64,000 nt of DNA from an uncultured Bacteroidales bacterium (GTDB taxonomy: Bacteria > Bacteroidota > Bacteroidia > Bacteroidales > UBA932), in NCBI GenBank assembly GCA_900318445.1, contig ONKO01000003.1, forward strand, positions 108,588 through 172,587, written 5' to 3'. Every line of letters begins with the position of its first letter. The first letter of the stretch is position 1. Under the pieces are notes generated by a model, which had not been told where the DNA came from, ran no database searches, and saw only the letters and a program-made list of their open reading frames with translations. Below, in pieces: positions 24,188 through 33,184 of this stretch. A program made the translations under genes and the position numbers.

Positions 24188-25378
24188 ATGACTGCTGTAT
24201 ACACTATCACCTCGGGCCTGCACGACGAGCAGTCTGTGGCAAGGCTCAGCGACCAGTTCCTTCAGGGCGTATTCCCGGAGGGAGAGTATGAATTCAAGGG
24301 TGCCGATTTCTCCGACTTTGGCTCACACGAGCTGGACCTCATCTATGTACGGACCGGTGGGGCCGAGGGCATCTTCAAAGGCCTCCTGCCCGAAATGCTT
24401 TCAAGGGGCATAGAGCGCTATTACCTGCTCACGTCCGGGAAGTCCAACTCGCTGGCTGCATCGCTGGAAATCCTTTCTTACCTGCGCCAGCAGGGCCTGA
24501 AGGGAGAGGTGCTGCACGGCAGTCCGGAGTACCTTCAGGAGCGGGTGCATACGCTGGAGACAGTAGCATCGGCCCGGAAGAAACTGCGCGGGACGCGCAT
24601 CGGCGTCATCGGCCAGCCCTCCGACTGGCTCATCGCCAGCCATGCAGACCCGATGGCCGTGACGGACAAGCTGGGTGCCCGCCTGGTGGAGATTCCCATG
24701 GAGGAACTGCTGCAGGAAATTGCCAAAGCGCCCGCTGAGAACGCGCCATCAAGTGAGCCGATGGCCGATAATGTGCGCCGATCGTACCCTGGCGCCACGC
24801 AAATTTACCATGCGCTCGAAAAACTGGTGGCGCGCTATGAGTTGGGCACCTTCACCCTTCGATGCTTCGACCTCCTTACGGCCGTGGGCAATACCGGCTG
24901 CCTGGCGCTGGCTTCCTTCAATGCCGATGGCATTCCCGCCTCCTGCGAAGGAGACGTTCCCGCCCTCCTATCCATGATGATAGCGCAGGCGCTAACAGGC
25001 GTGACGGGCTTCCAGGCCAATCCTTCCCGCATAGATGTGGAAACCGGGGAGATGCTATTCGCCCACTGCACCGTACCTTTCAATATGGTAACGTCCTGGC
25101 AGTACGATACGCATTTTGAAAGTGGAATTGGCGTGGGTATCCATGGGAATCTGCCCGAGGGCCCCGTTACCGTGTTCAAGGTAGATGGTAAGTTAAACCG
25201 CCACTTTGCCGCCGAGGGCGAACTTCTTTACAATCAGTACGAAGACAACCTGTGCCGCACGCAGGTGGTACTGCGACTGCAGCCCGAGGATGCACGGTAC
25301 TTCCTTACGAATCCCATCGGCAATCACCACATTATCCTGCCCGGCCACTGCAAGGCCCTTCTGGAGGAACTGCTATGA
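24188..25378 (+). CDS. L-fucose/L-arabinose isomerase-like protein
   Basis: 396 residues. The C-terminal half carries the family marks: SCEGDVPALLSMMIAQALTG (metal/catalytic Glu region, about residues 255-275), FAHCTVPFNM and GNHHIILPGHCKALLEELL at the end. The N-terminal half (YEFKGADFSDFGSHELDLIYVRTGGAEG) is Rossmann-like and divergent. Overall shorter than FucI (about 590 residues) and AraA (about 500), like the small fucose-isomerase-like proteins of Bacteroidales. Substrate unknown. Its stop overlaps the start of the Fur-family gene (ATGA), which is an odd partner for a sugar isomerase. Confidence 0.75.
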   Translation: MTAVYTITSGLHDEQSVARLSDQFLQGVFPEGEYEFKGADFSDFGSHELDLIYVRTGGAEGIFKGLLPEMLSRGIERYYLLTSGKSNSLAASLEILSYLRQQGLKGEVLHGSPEYLQERVHTLETVASARKKLRGTRIGVIGQPSDWLIASHADPMAVTDKLGARLVEIPMEELLQEIAKAPAENAPSSEPMADNVRRSYPGATQIYHALEKLVARYELGTFTLRCFDLLTAVGNTGCLALASFNADGIPASCEGDVPALLSMMIAQALTGVTGFQANPSRIDVETGEMLFAHCTVPFNMVTSWQYDTHFESGIGVGIHGNLPEGPVTVFKVDGKLNRHFAAEGELLYNQYEDNLCRTQVVLRLQPEDARYFLTNPIGNHHIILPGHCKALLEELL

Positions 25379-25785
25379 GCAAGCTGGAAGAACTTTTTGC
25401 CCTGCATGGAGTAAAAGTGACGGCCAACCGCCTGCTCATTGCCCAGGCCCTGGAGGAAGCCGGCCGGCCGCTGTCCATGACAGAACTGGAGGAGCGTCTG
25501 GAAACCATTGACAAAAGCAATGTGTTCCGTGCCCTGACTGCTTTCCGGGAGGCACACCTGGTCCATGCCCTGGAAGACGCAGGAGAAGGTGTGCGCTACG
25601 AACTGTGCCTGAGTCATCACGAAGACGAGGACGACGACGTCCACGTACACTTCTACTGCATCAAATGCCACCGAACCTTTTGCCTGCATGAAGTCCCGGT
25701 CCCGCCTGTCACCGTTCCGGAAGAGTATGTCCCGGAGAGTGTGAGCTACCTGGTGAAAGGCATCTGCCCCGCGTGCGTGAAGTAA
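25375..25785 (+). CDS. Fur-family metalloregulator
   Basis: 136 residues from MSKLEELFALHGVKVTANRL. Winged helix KVTANRLLIAQALEEAGRPL with KSNVFRALTAFREAHLV as recognition part, then a metal site region: HHEDEDDDVHVHFYCIKCHR, with C-x-x-C, and a second pair CPAC at the C-terminus. Two CxxC pairs mean a structural zinc, as in Fur, Zur and PerR. The acidic EDEDDD stretch between the sensor histidines is unusual. Which metal it senses is not decided by the sequence. Start overlaps the upstream gene by 4 bases. Confidence 0.88.
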   Translation: MSKLEELFALHGVKVTANRLLIAQALEEAGRPLSMTELEERLETIDKSNVFRALTAFREAHLVHALEDAGEGVRYELCLSHHEDEDDDVHVHFYCIKCHRTFCLHEVPVPPVTVPEEYVPESVSYLVKGICPACVK

Positions 25786-25802
25786 AATCCCACATAATTT
25801 GT

Positions 25803-25833
25803 TTTGAAATTCCCGCAAAAAGCCATACCTTTG
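25803..25833 (+). promoter_or_regulatory. pyr operon promoter
   Basis: TTTG (25803-25806), 19 bases, TACCTTTG (25826-25833): an exact match to the Bacteroidetes -33/-7 consensus. Predicted start near 25838, 12 bases before the leader peptide ATG. Confidence 0.85.
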
Positions 25834-25849
25834 TACAAACAGAATCGTC

Positions 25850-25888
25850 ATGAGAAAAACCGTCCATAAGCGCCTCTTTTTCACTTGA
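25850..25888 (+). CDS. Leader peptide of the pyrimidine operon (12 residues)
   Basis: ATG at 25850, sequence MRKTVHKRLFFT, stop TGA at 25886-25888. Too short for a functional protein. It lies between a consensus promoter and an intrinsic terminator ahead of pyrC; its last codons are in a U-rich tract (CTCTTTTTC) and its stop is 17 bases before the terminator stem. This is the geometry expected if translation coupled to transcription controls termination, as in E. coli pyrE (end of rph) and pyrBI. Confidence 0.6.
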   Translation: MRKTVHKRLFFT

Positions 25889-25934
25889 CAGTTATTATTA
25901 TCTATAGGCAGCCATTTATGGTTGTCTTTTTTTT
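25889..25934 (+). terminator. Putative UTP-sensitive attenuator of the pyr operon
   Basis: A U-rich stretch (GTTATTATTATCTAT, 25891-25905) leads into the stem AGGCAGCC (25906-25913) / GGTTGTCT (25920-25927) with two G-U pairs and loop ATTTAT, then eight Ts (25927-25934). The pyrC ATG is at 25941. An intrinsic terminator wedged between the promoter and first gene must be conditional. Slow polymerase in the U-rich tract at low UTP would let the leader ribosome catch up and disrupt the stem; this mechanism is inference by analogy. Confidence 0.75.
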
Positions 25935-25940
25935 GTAGTT

Positions 25941-26996
25941 ATGGTAGTTGACTTACCCGCTTTCTGCGACTTGCATGTCCATTTCCGCGAGCCGGGCCAG
26001 ACCTGGAAGGAGACCATCCGAACCGGATCCCTGGCAGCGGCAAGGGGTGGTTACACCCTGGTTTGTGCCATGCCCAACCTGGATCCCGTACCGGACACCC
26101 TGGAACACATTGCCCTTGAACAGGCAGCCATTGACCGGGACGCGGTCATCGGCGTACTCCCCTATGCTGCCATTACCCGGGAGCGAAAGGGCCTCGAGCT
26201 GGTAAACTTTCAAGCACTGAAGGGCCACTGCGTAGCGTTTTCCGACGACGGCAGCGGCGTACAGAGCCGCGCAATGATGCGAAAGGCCATGGAAACCGCC
26301 GCCCGGGAGGGCGTTATTCTGGCCGCGCACTGCGAAGACAATTCCCTCCCCGGAGAAGATCCCCGCAGCGAGTGGGGTCCCATCGAGCGGGACCTGGAGC
26401 TGTGCGCCCAGACCGGCTGCCGCTACCACGTATGCCACATCTCTTCCCGTAAGAGCCTCAGCCTCATCCGGGAGGCCAAGGCTGCCGGAGTAAAAGTCAC
26501 CTGCGAGACAGCCCCCCACTACCTTACGCTGTGCCTGGATGACATCGAGGACCACGGCCGGTTCAAGATGAACCCGCCCATCCGCACCGCCGAAGACCGC
26601 GAAGCCCTCATCGAAGGCCTCCTGGACGGCACTATCGACGCTATTGCTACGGACCACGCACCCCATTCGGCCGAGGAAAAAAGTAAAGGCTTCAAGGGCA
26701 GCGCCAACGGAATCGTCGGCCTCGAAACCGCCTTCCCGGTGCTCTACACCCGCCTTGTTAAAACCGGCCGCGTGCCCCTCGAAAGACTCGTAGAAGCCCT
26801 CGCGACGAATCCCCGCCGCATTTTCGGCCTGCCGGAAGCCCCGAAGGACCGCGTTATAATAGATCTCGACACACCTTTTATCATCGACAGCGCCCGCTTT
26901 GCCTCCATGGGTCACTCCACGCCCTTCGACGGCTGGGAAGTCTACGGCAAAGTGCTCCAAACCGTCAAGGACGGCCAAATCGTGTACAATGGATAA
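25941..26996 (+). CDS. pyrC: Dihydroorotase (type I)
   Basis: 351 residues. Cyclises carbamoyl aspartate to dihydroorotate. Zinc site DLHVHFREPG, then GGYTLVCAMPNLDP, AHCEDNSLPG, YHVCHISSRKSL, MNPPIRT and the catalytic Asp in DAIATDHAPHS. Compared with typical type I enzymes (about 425 residues) it is short at the N-terminus, beginning practically at the first zinc motif, with only seven residues before DLHVHF. First gene of the operon, directly behind the attenuator; overlaps pyrK by 8 bases. Confidence 0.95.
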   Translation: MVVDLPAFCDLHVHFREPGQTWKETIRTGSLAAARGGYTLVCAMPNLDPVPDTLEHIALEQAAIDRDAVIGVLPYAAITRERKGLELVNFQALKGHCVAFSDDGSGVQSRAMMRKAMETAAREGVILAAHCEDNSLPGEDPRSEWGPIERDLELCAQTGCRYHVCHISSRKSLSLIREAKAAGVKVTCETAPHYLTLCLDDIEDHGRFKMNPPIRTAEDREALIEGLLDGTIDAIATDHAPHSAEEKSKGFKGSANGIVGLETAFPVLYTRLVKTGRVPLERLVEALATNPRRIFGLPEAPKDRVIIDLDTPFIIDSARFASMGHSTPFDGWEVYGKVLQTVKDGQIVYNG

Positions 26997-27717
26997 GAAG
27001 ACCTATACCATTACAAGGAACCAGCTGGTTGCCAGGGACACCTATGAACTGGTGCTCGAAGGAGACGGCTGCATAAAAGGAGAATTCGTCCACCTGGACA
27101 TTCCCGGCTACTACCTGCGCCGGCCTTTCTCCCTCTGCGACAGCAGCGAAAACAGCATCACCCTCCTTTACAAAACCGTAGGCGAAGGCACCCGCAAGCT
27201 CTCCACGCTGACGGGGGGCACAGAAGTGAGCGTACTCACCGGCCTCGGAAGAGGATTCAACCCCGACGCCTGCCAGGCCAAAGCCCTTCTTGTGGCCGGA
27301 GGCCTTGGCGCCGCCCCCCTCTACTATCTGGCCAGGGAGCTCAAGGCACAGGGCAAGGAAGTCACCGCCATCCTGGGCTTCAACAAGAAAGACGAAATCG
27401 TACTGCAGAAGGAATACGAAGTCCTCTGCGATCACGTCGCCATCGCCACCCTGGACGGTTCCGTGGGCACCAAAGGCTTTGTCACCGACGCCATCAGCGC
27501 CCTCAAACCGCCGTACGATTTCTTCTACACCTGCGGCCCCATGGTCATGATGAAGGCCGTGTGCAGTGCCCTCGAAGGACCGGGAGAAGCCTCCCTCGAA
27601 GAGCGCATGGGCTGCGGCGCGGGCTTCTGCTACGGCTGCAGCATCGAAACCCTGAGGGGCCCCCGCCGCGTCTGCATGGACGGCCCCGTATTCAAAAAGG
27701 AGGACATCCAATGGTAA
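26989..27717 (+). CDS. pyrK: Dihydroorotate dehydrogenase electron transfer subunit
   Basis: 242 residues from ATG at 26989. Ferredoxin-reductase fold: FAD motif YYLRRPFSLCDSSENSI, LYKTVGEGTRKLS, NAD-binding VAGGLGAAPLYYL, TCGPMVMMKAV, then the 2Fe-2S cysteines in ERMGCGAGFCYGCSIETL with a fourth Cys in RRVCMDGPVF. Passes electrons from the pyrD flavin to NAD+. It precedes pyrD and overlaps it by 7 bases; together they form a class 1B heterotetramer. Confidence 0.95.
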   Translation: MDKKTYTITRNQLVARDTYELVLEGDGCIKGEFVHLDIPGYYLRRPFSLCDSSENSITLLYKTVGEGTRKLSTLTGGTEVSVLTGLGRGFNPDACQAKALLVAGGLGAAPLYYLARELKAQGKEVTAILGFNKKDEIVLQKEYEVLCDHVAIATLDGSVGTKGFVTDAISALKPPYDFFYTCGPMVMMKAVCSALEGPGEASLEERMGCGAGFCYGCSIETLRGPRRVCMDGPVFKKEDIQW

Positions 27718-28625
27718 AAGACCTCTCCATCAATCTTGGCGGGCTGCACCTTAAGAACCCCGTCATCCCGGCCAGCGGCACCTTCGGCTTTGGCCTGGAA
27801 CTGGCCCCCGACATGGACCTCAACGTGCTGGGCGGCATCTCCCTCAAGGGAACCACCCGCGACGCCCGGTACGGAAACCCCACGCCCCGCATCGCCGAGT
27901 GCCGGAGCGGCATGATCAACTCCGTGGGCCTGCAAAACCCCGGCATCGACGCGCTTATAAATCAAAAAGTCCCCGCCCTTCGCAAAATCTATAACGGCTG
28001 CATCATTGCCAACATCAGCGGGTTCTCCGTGGACGAGTACCGCGAGTGCTGCGAGAAGGCCGACGCCTCCAGCGGCATCGATCTCATCGAAGTCAACGTC
28101 TCCTGTCCCAACGTGCACGGAGGAGGCCTGGCGTTCGGGACATCGGCCCATGCCGCCGCCGAAGTGACCGCTGCGGTAAAGGCCGTCGCTACGCACAAGC
28201 CCGTCTTCATCAAGCTCAGCCCCAACGTCACCGACATCGTGGAAATCGCCCGCGCATGCGAGGATGCCGGGGCCGATGGTCTCACGCTGGTGAACACCTT
28301 CCTCGGGATGCGCATCGACATCGCCCGCCGCAGGCCCGTCCTCGCAAACACGATGGGCGGATTCTCCGGCGCAGCCGTCTTCCCCATCGCCCTCCGCATG
28401 GTCTATCAGGTCTCCCACGCCTGCCGCATTCCCGTGATGGGCTGCGGCGGAGTGACATCGGCCCGCGACGTCGTGGAGATGATGATGGCCGGAGCCACCG
28501 CGGTCCAGGTGGGCGCAGAGAACCTCCGCAACCCCTTCGTCTGCCCCGAAATCATCGAGGCGCTTCCCTCCCTCATGGAGGAACTCCGCATTGACAACCT
28601 CAAAGACATTATAGGAACCGTATGA
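27711..28625 (+). CDS. pyrD: Dihydroorotate dehydrogenase, class 1B catalytic subunit
   Basis: 304 residues from [23 protein letters not shown] enzyme in the cytoplasm. Motifs: [54 protein letters not shown] with the class 1 catalytic cysteine (about residue 129), [19 protein letters not shown] and [20 protein letters not shown]. The Cys base and adjacent pyrK confirm class 1B (NAD-linked). Confidence 0.95.
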   Translation: MVKDLSINLGGLHLKNPVIPASGTFGFGLELAPDMDLNVLGGISLKGTTRDARYGNPTPRIAECRSGMINSVGLQNPGIDALINQKVPALRKIYNGCIIANISGFSVDEYRECCEKADASSGIDLIEVNVSCPNVHGGGLAFGTSAHAAAEVTAAVKAVATHKPVFIKLSPNVTDIVEIARACEDAGADGLTLVNTFLGMRIDIARRRPVLANTMGGFSGAAVFPIALRMVYQVSHACRIPVMGCGGVTSARDVVEMMMAGATAVQVGAENLRNPFVCPEIIEALPSLMEELRIDNLKDIIGTV

Positions 28626-29323
28626 AAAAAGACGTCATCATAGCCTGTGACTTCCCCGACCGGGAAAGCACCCTCGCCTTCCTGGACCGCTTCCAGGGTA
28701 GCCGCAAACCCTTCGTGAAGATTGGCATGGAGCTGTTTTACGGCGCCGGCCCCGACATCGTGCGCGAGATCAAGGCCCGCGGCCACCGCATCTTCCTGGA
28801 CCTCAAGCTGCACGACATCCCCAACACCGTCCGCAAAGCCATGAAAGTGCTCAGCGCGCTGGACGTGGACATGGTGAACGTCCACGCCGCCGGCACGGTG
28901 GCCATGATGAAGGCCGCCCTCGAAGGACTCACGCGGGCCGATGGCACCCGCCCCTTACTCATCGCCGTGACGCAGCTGACGTCCACCTCCGAGGAGACCA
29001 TGCAGAAGGAACTGCTCGTCGGCGCAAGCATCAACGACACCATCGTCCGCTACGCGCAGAACGCCCGTGAAGCAGGTCTCGACGGCGTCGTCTGCTCCCC
29101 GCTGGAGGCCGCCATGGTCAAGGAGGCCTGCGGCGAGACCTTTCTCGCCGTCACCCCGGGCATTCGCTTTGCCGATGCTGCGGCCGATGACCAGGTGCGC
29201 ATCACCACCCCCGCCCGCGCGCGGGAAATCGGCTCGGACTACATTGTGGTGGGCCGCCCCATCACCGCTGCAGAAGACCCTGTGGCCGCCTACGAGCATT
29301 GTATGAAAGAATTTGCAGAATAA
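28622..29323 (+). CDS. pyrF: Orotidine 5'-phosphate decarboxylase
   Basis: 233 residues. Makes UMP. Key segment [19 protein letters not shown] holds the catalytic D-x-K-x-x-D; further [60 protein letters not shown] and [20 protein letters not shown]. Standard length. Start overlaps the pyrD stop (ATGA). Confidence 0.96.
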   Translation: MKKDVIIACDFPDRESTLAFLDRFQGSRKPFVKIGMELFYGAGPDIVREIKARGHRIFLDLKLHDIPNTVRKAMKVLSALDVDMVNVHAAGTVAMMKAALEGLTRADGTRPLLIAVTQLTSTSEETMQKELLVGASINDTIVRYAQNAREAGLDGVVCSPLEAAMVKEACGETFLAVTPGIRFADAAADDQVRITTPARAREIGSDYIVVGRPITAAEDPVAAYEHCMKEFAE

Positions 29324-29327
29324 GAAT

Positions 29328-29960
29328 ATGGAACGAACCATTGCCAAAGAGCTCCTTTCCATCGGCGCGGTATTCCTGCGCCCCGAGCAGCCGTTTACCT
29401 GGGCCAGCGGCATCAAAAGCCCTATTTACTGTGACAACCGTCTCACGCTGTCTGCCCCCGCCGTGCGGGAGAAGGTAGAAGCGGGCCTGGCCTCCCTGGT
29501 AAAGCAGTACTACCCCGAGTGCGAGATGCTTATGGGCACCTCCACGGCCGGCATCGCCCACGCCGCCATCACCGCTACCATCCTGGGCCTTCCCATGGGT
29601 TACGTTCGCGGTGAAGCCAAGACCCACGGCCGCACCAACCGCATCGAGGGCAAGATGGAGCCCGGCACCAAAGTAGTGGTCATCGAAGACCTCATTTCCA
29701 CGGGCGGCAGCGCCATCGAGGTGGTGGAAGCGCTTCGTGAAGCCGGGGCCTGTGTCCTTGGCATCGTGAGCATCTTCACCTACGGCATGAAAAAAGGCCT
29801 GGAGCGCATTGCCGCCGCCGGCACGGAGAACCATTCCCTGTGCAACCTGGACACGCTTGTAGAAGTAGCCGCAGAAGAAGGCCGCATAGCACCGGAGTGG
29901 AAAGAGCGCATCCTTGCCTTCCGCAACAATCCCTCAGACGAAACCTGGATTAACCAATAG
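29328..29960 (+). CDS. pyrE: Orotate phosphoribosyltransferase
   Basis: 210 residues from MERTIAKELLSIGAVFLRPE. Transfers phosphoribose from PRPP to orotate. TWASGIKSPIYCDNRL, LMGTSTAGIAHAA, the hood loop region YVRGEAKTHGRTNRIEG, and the PRPP motif VVVIEDLISTGGSAIEVVEA. Starts 4 bases after the pyrF stop; a few more residues upstream are possible but overlap more. Confidence 0.95.
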   Translation: MERTIAKELLSIGAVFLRPEQPFTWASGIKSPIYCDNRLTLSAPAVREKVEAGLASLVKQYYPECEMLMGTSTAGIAHAAITATILGLPMGYVRGEAKTHGRTNRIEGKMEPGTKVVVIEDLISTGGSAIEVVEALREAGACVLGIVSIFTYGMKKGLERIAAAGTENHSLCNLDTLVEVAAEEGRIAPEWKERILAFRNNPSDETWINQ

Positions 29961-29969
29961 CACTTTGAT

Positions 29970-31049
29970 ATGAAGCACCTTATCGACCCGATGGACCTCT
30001 CCAAGGAGGAGCTGGACCAGATCATTACCCTGGCCCAGGATATCATCGAACATCGCGAAAAGTATCAGGACTCCCAGCGTTACCGCAAACTGGCCACGCT
30101 TTTCTATGAGCCCAGCACCCGTACCCGCCTTAGCTTTACGTCGGCCATGATGGAACTGGGCGGCAACGTCCTGGGCTTCTCCGACGCAAAGAGCAGCTCC
30201 GTGAGCAAGGGAGAGACCGTGCAGGACACCGTCCGTGTGGTAGGCTGTTTTGCCGATGTCATTGCCATGCGCCATCACATCGAGGGCGCCCAGCTCTACG
30301 CCTCCGAAGTGTCGCGCGTGCCCATCATCAATGCCGGTGACGGCTCCCACAGCCATCCCACCCAGACGCTGACGGACCTTCTTACCATTAAGAGGGAACT
30401 GGGCCACATTGACGGCATCACCATCGGCTTCTGCGGAGACCTCAAGTTTGGCCGCACCGTGCATTCTTTGATTAAAGCCCTGTCCCGCTTCAAGGACATC
30501 AAGGTCATCCTCATCGCTCCCGACGAGCTCAAACTTCCGGACTACATCAAACAGGATGTGTGTGACAAGCTGGGCATCCAGTACAAGGAAGTGAGCACCA
30601 TGGAAGAGGTGATGCCGGAGCTGGACGTACTCTACATGACGCGCGTACAGCAGGAGCGTTTCCTGGACCTGGAAGAGTTCGACCGCGTGAAGGACAGCTT
30701 CGTGTTGGACTGCGCCAAGATGGCCCTGGCCAAGAAAGACATGGCCATCCTGCACCCGCTTCCCCGCGTGAACGAGATTCTTACGGAGGTAGATGCAGAC
30801 CCCCGCGCCGCTTACTTCCGCCAGGTAGAGAACGGCAAGTTTGTCCGTATGGCCCTCATCACCAAGCTGCTGGAGTGGAAAGACGACCCTGCCCACGACA
30901 TGCCCGCCTCTGAAGAGCCCGTCTACGACGCCACGCTCCGCTGCACCAACGCCAAGTGCATCTGCAACAACGAGCACGCCCCGCACAAATTCCGCCGCAG
31001 CGATAACGGCACGCTCCGGTGCTGGTACTGCGACGCGAAGATCAAGTAG
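29970..31049 (+). CDS. pyrB: Aspartate carbamoyltransferase with C-terminal PyrI-like zinc ribbon
   Basis: 359 residues; catalytic chains are normally about 305. Residues 1-305 contain [20 protein letters not shown] (carbamoyl phosphate site), [49 protein letters not shown] and [11 protein letters not shown]. The extra 50 residues carry four cysteines as C-x4-C ... C-x2-C ([10 protein letters not shown] ... [11 protein letters not shown]), the same pattern as the zinc domain of E. coli PyrI (C-x4-C-x22-C-x2-C). The nucleotide-binding allosteric half of PyrI is absent, and no separate pyrI follows. The ribbon may help assemble trimers without CTP control. Last gene of the operon. Confidence 0.93.
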   Translation: MKHLIDPMDLSKEELDQIITLAQDIIEHREKYQDSQRYRKLATLFYEPSTRTRLSFTSAMMELGGNVLGFSDAKSSSVSKGETVQDTVRVVGCFADVIAMRHHIEGAQLYASEVSRVPIINAGDGSHSHPTQTLTDLLTIKRELGHIDGITIGFCGDLKFGRTVHSLIKALSRFKDIKVILIAPDELKLPDYIKQDVCDKLGIQYKEVSTMEEVMPELDVLYMTRVQQERFLDLEEFDRVKDSFVLDCAKMALAKKDMAILHPLPRVNEILTEVDADPRAAYFRQVENGKFVRMALITKLLEWKDDPAHDMPASEEPVYDATLRCTNAKCICNNEHAPHKFRRSDNGTLRCWYCDAKIK

Positions 31050-31086
31050 GAGCGGCGGAGACGCCACAAACGGCCCCTGAACGGTT

Positions 31087-31245
31087 CCAGCACCGCTGGA
31101 TGCGCGTTTTGGGGCCTTTTTGCGCATCTCCGCGTGCTGGAGCATTTCTGGATGCGCATTTTGCCGTGTTTTTGCACATCTCCACGTGCTGGAGCATTTC
31201 TGGATGCGCATTTTGCCGTGTTTTTGCACATCTCCGCGTGCTGGA
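31087..31245. repeat. 52-bp repeat family, three units, reverse orientation
   Basis: Between pyrB and the deiminase gene. GGATGCGC recurs at 31098, 31150 and 31202 (period 52). These units are the reverse complement of the 23.3 kb array unit, with loops GTTTTGGGGCCTTTTT and ATTTTGCCGTGTTTTT. The left end (31087-31123) is an exact 37-base inverted copy of 34759-34795. The remaining bases up to 31331 hold the next promoter (TACCTTTA, 31303-31310). Confidence 0.9.
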
Positions 31246-31331
31246 GTAATGGCTGGGATGGGCTCCTCCGCCCCCGTATTTTGCTTTTTACGGCAAATTC
31301 ACTACCTTTACGAGACTGAAACTGAATTTTT

Positions 31332-32246
31332 ATGAATCTTCACGTTCAATCAGAGACATCCCGTTTGAGAGCGGTGGTCCTGGGGCTTCCTTATTCCCCG
31401 GGCCCTACCCCTACGCTGGACCAAACCTTCGATAGCAAATCCTATGAAAGCGTCCTGCACGGTGTCTATCCCGTAGAGGAAGACATGGTGAAGGAAATGG
31501 ACGCCTTTCTGGCCGTACTCAAAAAATATGATGTAGACGTTTACAGGCCCGCTCCTGTAGAGAACTGCAACCAGGTCTTTTCCCGTGACGTGGGCTTTGT
31601 CATAGACGACAAAATCATCGTTTCCAACATCATCCCGGACCGCCAGGAGGAGATTGACGCCTACGAGGAGATTTATCGGCAAATCCATTACAAGCAAATC
31701 TACAACCTGCCGGAATCCGTCCATGTGGAGGGAGGTGACGTCGTCCTCTACAAAGACTACATCTTCCTGGGCCAGTACGACTTCCCGGATTACCGCCAGG
31801 TAAAAACCGCCCGTACCAACCGTCTGGCGCTGGACTACCTCAAGATGATCTTCCCGGAAAAGACCATCATTCCGCTCAACCTCTTAAAGAGCGACACAGA
31901 CCCGTACCAGGGCATCCTCCACTTGGACTGCACCTTCATGCCGGTGGGCCGGGACAAGGCCATCATCTATCGACACGGATTCATGAATCCCCGGGACGCA
32001 GACCACCTCATTGACATCTTCGGCAAAGAGAATGTCTTTGAGATTACCACGGAAGAAATGTATTTCATGAACTCCAACGTCTTCTCCATCAGTGAAGACG
32101 TAGTGGTGACGGAGGAGCATTTTACCCGCCTCAACAAGCACCTTCGCGAAAAATGGGGCATGACGGTAGAAACCGTTCCTTACCGGGAAATTTCCAAGAT
32201 GGGCGGCCTTCTGCGCTGTTCCACCCTGCCCCTCAGAAGAGACTAA
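31332..32246 (+). CDS. Arginine deiminase/amidinotransferase superfamily hydrolase
   Basis: 304 residues. Guanidino-group modifying fold: FSRDVGFVIDD (substrate Asp), VHVEGGDVVLYKDYIFLG (EGGD), the catalytic His in GILHLDCTFMPVG (about residue 197), NSNVFSIS, and the nucleophile Cys near the C-terminus in MGGLLRCSTLPLRRD (about residue 297). Shorter than classical ArcA (about 410 residues) and closer in size to DDAH or CtlX-type enzymes. Being followed by carbamate kinase and ornithine carbamoyltransferase, it most likely makes citrulline from arginine, a non-classical ArcA. Substrate not proven by sequence. Confidence 0.82.
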   Translation: MNLHVQSETSRLRAVVLGLPYSPGPTPTLDQTFDSKSYESVLHGVYPVEEDMVKEMDAFLAVLKKYDVDVYRPAPVENCNQVFSRDVGFVIDDKIIVSNIIPDRQEEIDAYEEIYRQIHYKQIYNLPESVHVEGGDVVLYKDYIFLGQYDFPDYRQVKTARTNRLALDYLKMIFPEKTIIPLNLLKSDTDPYQGILHLDCTFMPVGRDKAIIYRHGFMNPRDADHLIDIFGKENVFEITTEEMYFMNSNVFSISEDVVVTEEHFTRLNKHLREKWGMTVETVPYREISKMGGLLRCSTLPLRRD

Positions 32247-32259
32247 ACTATACCCAGCT

Positions 32260-33183
32260 ATGAAAGACAAACTGGCAGTTATCGCCTTTGGTGGCAATGC
32301 GCTCCTGCGTTCGGGCCAGAAAGGCACTTATCAGGAACAGAGGTCCAACGTCAACGTTACCTGCTGGAACCTGGCCCCGCTGCTGCTCAAAGATTACGGC
32401 CTTGTCATTGTGCACGGGAACGGCCCCCAGGTGGGAAACGGTCTTCTGCGCATGCAGGCCGGCGAACAGATTCACGGCCTTCCCGCCATGCCCATGGACT
32501 TCTGCGGGGCAGAGACGCAGGGTTCCATCGCGTATCTCATCGAAAGCGGCATGGACCTCGCGCTCACCCGCCTGGGCATCGACCGTCACGTAGTCTCGCT
32601 GGTCTCACGCGTAGAAGTGCATGCCGATGACCCCATGTTCCAGCACCCTACCAAGCCGGTAGGCCCCTTCTATCCCAAGCCCCAGCCGGACGGCTCCCTG
32701 TACAAGGAAGACGCCAAGGGGCGCGGCTGGAGAAAGGTGGTAGCCTCGCCGGTGCCAGTAGAAATAGCCAACGTAGACCTTGTAGGCCGATTGGCCAGGG
32801 AAGGCTATATTGTCATCACAGCGGGGGGCGGCGGCATTCCCGTCGTCCGGGAGAACGGGCTCCTCAGGGGCATAGAGGCGGTCATTGACAAGGACCTGGC
32901 ATCGGCCCTCTGCGCGGAGAAGATCGGCGCAGAAGAGCTCTACATCCTCACCGACGTTCCCAAAGTTTACCTCAACTTCCGCAAGCCGGGAGAAAAGGCG
33001 CTGGACACCCTCAGCGTGGCCGATGCCCGCAAATACCTGGAAGCCGGCCACTTTGGAGAGGGCTCCATGGCGCCCAAAGTGCGCGCGGCCATCTACTTCC
33101 TCGAACACGGAGGAAAAACTTGTATCATAACCGAAGCAGGAGAGCTGGGAAACCCCTCCTGCGGAACTAGAATCGTTTTATAA
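32260..33183 (+). CDS. arcC: Carbamate kinase
   Basis: 307 residues. Makes ATP from carbamoyl phosphate in the deiminase pathway. [69 protein letters not shown] and the C-terminal [20 protein letters not shown] are all family segments. 13 bases after the deiminase-type gene and 1 base before the carbamoyltransferase gene, so cotranscribed. Confidence 0.95.
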   Translation: MKDKLAVIAFGGNALLRSGQKGTYQEQRSNVNVTCWNLAPLLLKDYGLVIVHGNGPQVGNGLLRMQAGEQIHGLPAMPMDFCGAETQGSIAYLIESGMDLALTRLGIDRHVVSLVSRVEVHADDPMFQHPTKPVGPFYPKPQPDGSLYKEDAKGRGWRKVVASPVPVEIANVDLVGRLAREGYIVITAGGGGIPVVRENGLLRGIEAVIDKDLASALCAEKIGAEELYILTDVPKVYLNFRKPGEKALDTLSVADARKYLEAGHFGEGSMAPKVRAAIYFLEHGGKTCIITEAGELGNPSCGTRIVL

Positions 33184-33184
33184 A

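Noticed and set aside
25885-25934. PyrR-binding antiterminator
   Set aside because: No PyrR-type anti-antiterminator hairpin or conserved loop could be found and no pyrR is in the operon; a leader-peptide attenuator fits better.
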